DNA from: Propionibacteriaceae bacterium
GTDB taxonomy: Bacteria > Actinomycetota > Actinomycetes > Propionibacteriales > Propionibacteriaceae
Assembly (NCBI GenBank): GCA_017306015.1
Contig: JAFKJK010000008.1
Span: 186,001-250,000 of the forward strand
DNA: 64,000 bases
Direction: 5' to 3'
Below the pieces are notes generated by a model. That model saw nothing but the letters and a program-made list of their open reading frames with translations. It did not search any database and was not told the origin of the DNA. The translations under genes and the position numbers were made by a program. Every line of letters starts with the position of its first letter. Positions within the stretch are counted from its first letter, which is position 1. Positions 60,297 through 64,000 of this stretch are shown one piece after another.

Positions 60297-61715
60297 ATGC
60301 CGCTGATCGAACCGGTGCCGCTGCTGCCCCCACAACAGCTGGGCGCAGTGCACTTCATCGCGGTCGGCGGAGCGGGGATGAGCGGCATCGCCGCCATGTA
60401 CGCGGGCCTCGGCGTCCCCACCAGTGGCTCCGACCAGGCCGACTCGGCGACCTTGGCGGCGCTGGCTGGTGCCGGCGTCCGCACCTTCGTCGGACACGAC
60501 CCGGCCCAGCTCGGGGACGCGGCGACCGTCGTGGTCTCGTCCGCCGTCCGGGAGACCAATCCGGAGCTGGCCGAGGCACGCCGGAGGGGGCTGCGGGTCT
60601 GGCATCGCAGCGCCGCCCTCGGCGCGTTGATGCTCGGCCGGCGGGGCATCGCCGTCACCGGCACCCATGGCAAGACCACGACCAGTGCGATGATCGCCAC
60701 GCTGCTGGACGCGGCCCGCGCCGACCCCAGCTATGTCGTCGGCTCGCCGCTGACCTCGACCGGACGCAGCTACCGGCTCGGCTCGGGTGACGCCTTCGTG
60801 GTCGAGGCGGACGAGAGCGACGGCTCCTACCTGCAGTACCCGGCGGAGATCGCGGTGATCACCAACGTCGAGGCCGACCACCTCGACAACTGGGGGACGG
60901 CCGGCGCCTACGCCGACGGTTTCGTGCGCCTGGCCACGGCTGCGGCGGTCCGGACGGTGGTGCTCAACGCGGACGACCCGGGATCGGCGGCCCTGATCGG
61001 GCCGATCCGGGCGGCCGGCAAGAAGGTGATCACCTTCGGGCGCGGTCCAGACGCCGACATCGCGCTGGGTACCGTCCGCGTCGGGGCGGGGACGGCCACC
61101 GCACAGCTGACGTCCGGCGGCGACACCGGCCCGCTGACCCTGGTCGTGCCGGGGGAGTACAACCTGCTCAACGCCGCCGCGGCCTACGCGACCGGACGCG
61201 AACTCGGCCTGCCCGGGCCGGCCGTGCGTTCCGCGCTGGGCACCTTCACCGGCACGAGCCGCCGCTTCGAGCTCGTGGGCGAGGTCGGCGGCGCCCGGAT
61301 CTACGACGACTACGCCCACCATCCCACCGAGGTGGCCGCGACGCTGACCGCTGCCCGGCAGCTGGCTGGGGCGGGCCGGGTGGTGGCCTGCTTCCAGCCG
61401 CACCTGTTCACCCGGACCCGGGACTTCGCAGCGGACTTCGGCCGGGTACTCGCACTGGCCGACCAGATCCTCGTCCTGGGCATCTACCCGGCCCGGGAGG
61501 ACCCGATTCCCGGCGTGACCGGACGCCTGGTCGCCGACGCGGCCGCGGCGGTGGCCGGGGCCGAGCGGGTCAGCTACGCCGAGTCCGTCGCGGACGGGAT
61601 GGAGGCGCTGGCCGGGCTGCTGCGTCCCGGTGACCTGGCGCTGACGATCGGGGCGGGGGACGTCACCCGGGTCGGTCGTGAACTCGCATCCCGGCCGGCG
61701 GAGGGCCGGCGGTGA
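60297..61715 (+). CDS. murC: UDP-MurNAc:L-alanine ligase MurC
   Basis: First amino-acid-adding ligase of the stem peptide, 472 residues. Motifs: FIAVGGAGMSGIAAMYAGLG, ATP loop VTGTHGKTTTSAMIA, EADESDGSYLQYP and YDDYAHHPTEVAATL. ATG at 60297 lies five bases after murG. Overlaps ftsQ by GTGA. Confidence 0.97.
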   Translation: MPLIEPVPLLPPQQLGAVHFIAVGGAGMSGIAAMYAGLGVPTSGSDQADSATLAALAGAGVRTFVGHDPAQLGDAATVVVSSAVRETNPELAEARRRGLRVWHRSAALGALMLGRRGIAVTGTHGKTTTSAMIATLLDAARADPSYVVGSPLTSTGRSYRLGSGDAFVVEADESDGSYLQYPAEIAVITNVEADHLDNWGTAGAYADGFVRLATAAAVRTVVLNADDPGSAALIGPIRAAGKKVITFGRGPDADIALGTVRVGAGTATAQLTSGGDTGPLTLVVPGEYNLLNAAAAYATGRELGLPGPAVRSALGTFTGTSRRFELVGEVGGARIYDDYAHHPTEVAATLTAARQLAGAGRVVACFQPHLFTRTRDFAADFGRVLALADQILVLGIYPAREDPIPGVTGRLVADAAAAVAGAERVSYAESVADGMEALAGLLRPGDLALTIGAGDVTRVGRELASRPAEGRR

Positions 61716-62434
61716 GTCCCGGCCGCGTCACCGACGCCACCGGACGCCTGGAGCTTCGCGCCCGCCGGGACAGCCGCAGCCGGCTGCTCCGGGCACTGGT
61801 GGTGGTGCTCGTCGTCGCGGTGGCAGGGGGCCTGGTCTACCTGGTCGCCTTCTCGCCGGTGCTGGCCGCGAAGGCCGTAGCCGTGACCGGCACCAAGGTG
61901 CTGACGAAGCAGGACGTGCTCGCCGCCGCCGCCGTCGACGTGGGCACGCCGCTGGCCCGGGTCGACACCGATGCCGTGGCCGGCCGGGTCGCCGGGCTGC
62001 CGCCGGTGGCCCAGGTCACGGTCGTCCGCAGCTGGCCGGACACCCTGCAGATCGCGGTGATCGAACGCAAGGCGAGGCTGGCGATCCCGGCATCCAGCGG
62101 CTACCTGATCGCCGACGCGTCCGGAGTGGTGTTCGAGGCTGCCGCCAGCGCGCCGTCCAGCCTGGTGCTGGTGGACGCGCCCGCGACGAACCGGGAGCTG
62201 CTCGCCGACGTCGGCACGGTGTACTCGGCGCTGAGCGCCGACACCGCCGCAAAGGTCTCCCGGGTCGAGGCCGAGACCACGGACTCGATCGTGCTGCGGC
62301 TGTCGGACGGTTCCCGCGTGGTCTGGGGGAGCGCCGAGCAGTCGCAGTTGAAGAGCCGGGTGCTCGACGACCTGCTGCCGCTGGGCGGTCAGGTCTTCGA
62401 CGTCTCCGCCCCGGCCTTCCCGACCCGCCGCTGA
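61712..62434 (+). CDS. ftsQ: Cell division protein FtsQ
   Basis: 240 residues, short for the family. Cytoplasmic N-terminus, one membrane segment (about 29-50), a POTRA domain (VAVTGTKVLTKQDVLAAAAV, VRSWPDTLQIAVIERKARLA) and the FtsQ beta domain. Bridges FtsL to the early divisome. GTG overlaps the murC stop. Confidence 0.93.
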   Translation: MSPGRVTDATGRLELRARRDSRSRLLRALVVVLVVAVAGGLVYLVAFSPVLAAKAVAVTGTKVLTKQDVLAAAAVDVGTPLARVDTDAVAGRVAGLPPVAQVTVVRSWPDTLQIAVIERKARLAIPASSGYLIADASGVVFEAAASAPSSLVLVDAPATNRELLADVGTVYSALSADTAAKVSRVEAETTDSIVLRLSDGSRVVWGSAEQSQLKSRVLDDLLPLGGQVFDVSAPAFPTRR

Positions 62435-62456
62435 CCAGCGGCGGCAGTATTGCGGG

Positions 62457-62503
62457 GAACCCTGAAGTCGAAGTTGAGGGACTCGCCGAGCGCTTGAGGG
62501 TTC
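62457..62503 (+). promoter_or_regulatory. Inverted and direct repeats between ftsQ and ftsZ
   Basis: GAACCCT (62457-62463) and AGGGTTC (62497-62503) form an inverted repeat, and TTGAGGG occurs twice 20 bases apart (62474 and 62494). The 187-base gap is the natural place for ftsZ promoters; I cannot assign exact boxes. Confidence 0.35.
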
Positions 62504-62621
62504 GTGGACAACGCGAAAACCGCTCTGGCAGCCTTGGTGGGACGCCGGAGCTGTGCCCCTTCCCCGCCAGTTGCTTCGTCGCAAGAGCACGTATCGCCAA
62601 CGCAACAAGGGACGGGACGAC

Positions 62622-63764
62622 GTGGCAACTGCCTCGCAGAATTACTTGGCCATCATCAAGGTCGTCGGCGTCGGCGGAGGCGGGGTCAACGCCGTCAACC
62701 GGATGATCGAAGCCGGCTTGCGCGGCGTGGAGTTCATCGCCGTGAACACCGACGCCCAGGCGCTGCTGATGAGCGACGCCGACGTCAAGCTCGACATCGG
62801 CCGCGACCTGACCAGGGGTCTGGGAGCCGGCGCGGATCCGGCCAAGGGCAAGCAGGCCGCCGAGGACCACGCCGACGAGATCGAGGAGGTGCTCAAGGGC
62901 GCCGACATGGTCTTCGTGACCGCAGGCGAGGGCGGCGGCACCGGCACCGGTGGTGCGCCGGTCGTCGCCCGGGTCGCCCGGTCGCTCGGTGCCCTGACCA
63001 TCGGTGTGGTCACCCGTCCGTTCACCTTCGAGGGACGCCGCCGCTCCACCCAGGCCGAGGACGGTATCGACGTCCTCCGCGAAGAGGTGGACACCCTGAT
63101 CGTCATCCCCAACGACAAGCTGCTGGAGATGACGGACCACCATGTCGCGATCCTGGACGCGTTCCGCCAGGCCGACCAGGTGCTGATGCAGGGCGTCTCC
63201 GGCATCACCGACCTGATCACGACGCCCGGCCTGATCAACCTCGACTTCGCCGACGTGAAGGCGGTCATGCAGAACGCCGGGTCGGCACTGATGGGCATCG
63301 GCTCCGCGCGTGGTGAGGACCGTGCTCGCGCCGCGGCCGAGATGGCCGTCTCCTCGCCGTTGCTCGAGGCCAGCATCGAGGGCGCCCACGGCGTCCTGCT
63401 GTCCATCGCGGGTGGCTCCGACCTCGGCCTGTTCGAGGTGTCCGCAGCGGCGAACCTGATCGAGGCCGCCGCCCACGAGGACGCCAACATCATCTTCGGC
63501 ACGGTCATCGACGACGCGCTCGGCGACGAGGTCCGGGTGACGGTGATCGCCGCAGGCTTCGACGGAGGTGCTCCGCCCCGGCGGAACCCGCCCCGTCCGG
63601 CACCGGTCCGGACGCCGGTGCAGCAGCCGGTCGTCGATCGCCCGGCGGAGCCTCCGGTGGACGAGACCGCCGAGGTGGCGGTGCCGACCCCGGAGCGGCC
63701 GGCGGCACCCGAACGGCCCGCCATCGACGACGACGAGCTCGACGTTCCCGACTTCCTGAAGTAG
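62622..63764 (+). CDS. ftsZ: Cell division protein FtsZ
   Basis: Tubulin-like GTPase that forms the Z ring, 380 residues. GTG at 62622 follows AAGGGACGG and gives [20 protein letters not shown]. Motifs: tubulin signature [24 protein letters not shown] and the synergy-loop region. A Pro-rich linker (about 318-365) leads to the C-terminal peptide [11 protein letters not shown] that binds SepF and other partners. Confidence 0.98.
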   Translation: MATASQNYLAIIKVVGVGGGGVNAVNRMIEAGLRGVEFIAVNTDAQALLMSDADVKLDIGRDLTRGLGAGADPAKGKQAAEDHADEIEEVLKGADMVFVTAGEGGGTGTGGAPVVARVARSLGALTIGVVTRPFTFEGRRRSTQAEDGIDVLREEVDTLIVIPNDKLLEMTDHHVAILDAFRQADQVLMQGVSGITDLITTPGLINLDFADVKAVMQNAGSALMGIGSARGEDRARAAAEMAVSSPLLEASIEGAHGVLLSIAGGSDLGLFEVSAAANLIEAAAHEDANIIFGTVIDDALGDEVRVTVIAAGFDGGAPPRRNPPRPAPVRTPVQQPVVDRPAEPPVDETAEVAVPTPERPAAPERPAIDDDELDVPDFLK

Positions 63765-63810
63765 GGCGGACGCAGCGCCGTCCGGCGGTCGCGACAGGCC
63801 TTCGACAAGC

Positions 63811-64000
63811 ATGTACAGCTTCCGGAACGATCCCGCTGCCGACGGTGTCGGGATCGCCTTCCTCGACGCGGTAGCCCCCGGTGGGGGGCGGCTGGACCTC
63901 GGCACCTCCGACCCGGCCCGCTGGCGTGCCCCCGACTGGGACCTGGTGGAGGCCGACCTCGGGATCGGCGTGGTCGCCGTCCGGCAGGTGCACGGCGACC
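63811..64000 (+). CDS. pgeF: PgeF/YfiH-type multicopper-oxidase-like protein (3' end outside window)
   Basis: The first 63 residues are visible. They end in VVAVRQVHGD, the QVHG motif of the Cu-oxidase_4 (YlmD/YfiH, PgeF, LACC1) family. In E. coli PgeF edits misincorporated serine in peptidoglycan; other members are purine nucleoside phosphorylases or adenosine deaminases. The ftsZ-pgeF order is typical of actinobacteria, usually followed by a YggS-like gene and sepF. ATG at 63811 lacks a clear ribosome site. Confidence 0.82.
   Translation, partial: MYSFRNDPAADGVGIAFLDAVAPGGGRLDLGTSDPARWRAPDWDLVEADLGIGVVAVRQVHGD

Overview
The window is high-GC DNA from an actinobacterium. Evidence includes many GTG and TTG starts, a short adenylate kinase, a type-Z zinc S14, a DUF3040 protein, TANNNT -10 boxes and the actinobacterial order of the division-cell wall (dcw) genes. 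A glutaminyl-tRNA synthetase, a DprE2-like reductase and a TcyP-type cystine carrier would fit the Propionibacteriaceae, but the family assignment is inference. No tRNA, rRNA, CRISPR array, insertion sequence or prophage was recognised. || Layout. (1) 1-9107: the 3' part of a TPR-type gene, then rpoB, rpoC and rpiB, closed by a perfect terminator. (2) 9108-14351: an accessory cell-surface locus. It has a strong promoter, a short upstream ORF, a branched RNA fold, a secreted thioredoxin-like protein with Ig-like repeats and a single cysteine, a TcyP-like cystine symporter, and a membrane-anchored Ser/Pro/Thr-rich protein. (3) 14350-18985: the str operon rpsL-rpsG-fusA-tuf. (4) 19062-31024: mostly single genes of metabolism and membrane function: a flavin-reductase-like protein, a PfkB kinase, two SDR enzymes, SHOCT and DUF6325 proteins, glnS, a DUF998 protein, gltX, a methyltransferase, a fucose-isomerase-like enzyme with a palindromic operator, and a frameshifted EamA transporter. 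(5) 31285-43988: S10 and spc ribosomal operons through secY-adk-map. (6) 44010-47955: small accessory genes. (7) 48036-64000: the dcw cluster mraZ-rsmH-ftsL-ftsI-murE-murF-mraY-murD-ftsW-murG-murC-ftsQ-ftsZ, then the start of pgeF. || How it works together. Most of the window makes the transcription and translation machinery and the peptidoglycan precursor and septation machinery. Stop-start overlaps (ATGA, GTGA, TGATG) run through the ribosomal and dcw operons and indicate translational coupling. Many genes between 20 and 53 kb instead have a TANNNT box six to nine bases before the start codon, which predicts leaderless mRNAs. || Most interesting points: the surface and cystine locus with its uORF plus structured leader; an asparagine at the rifampicin-resistance position equivalent to E. 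coli RpoB Ser531; ribosomal protein L4 with a roughly 120-residue C-terminal extension; a four-copy repeat cluster at 27045-27207; a perfect operator palindrome before the orphan sugar isomerase; four MraZ boxes at exact 10-base spacing; and a folded leader before rsmH that resembles the mraW RNA motif.
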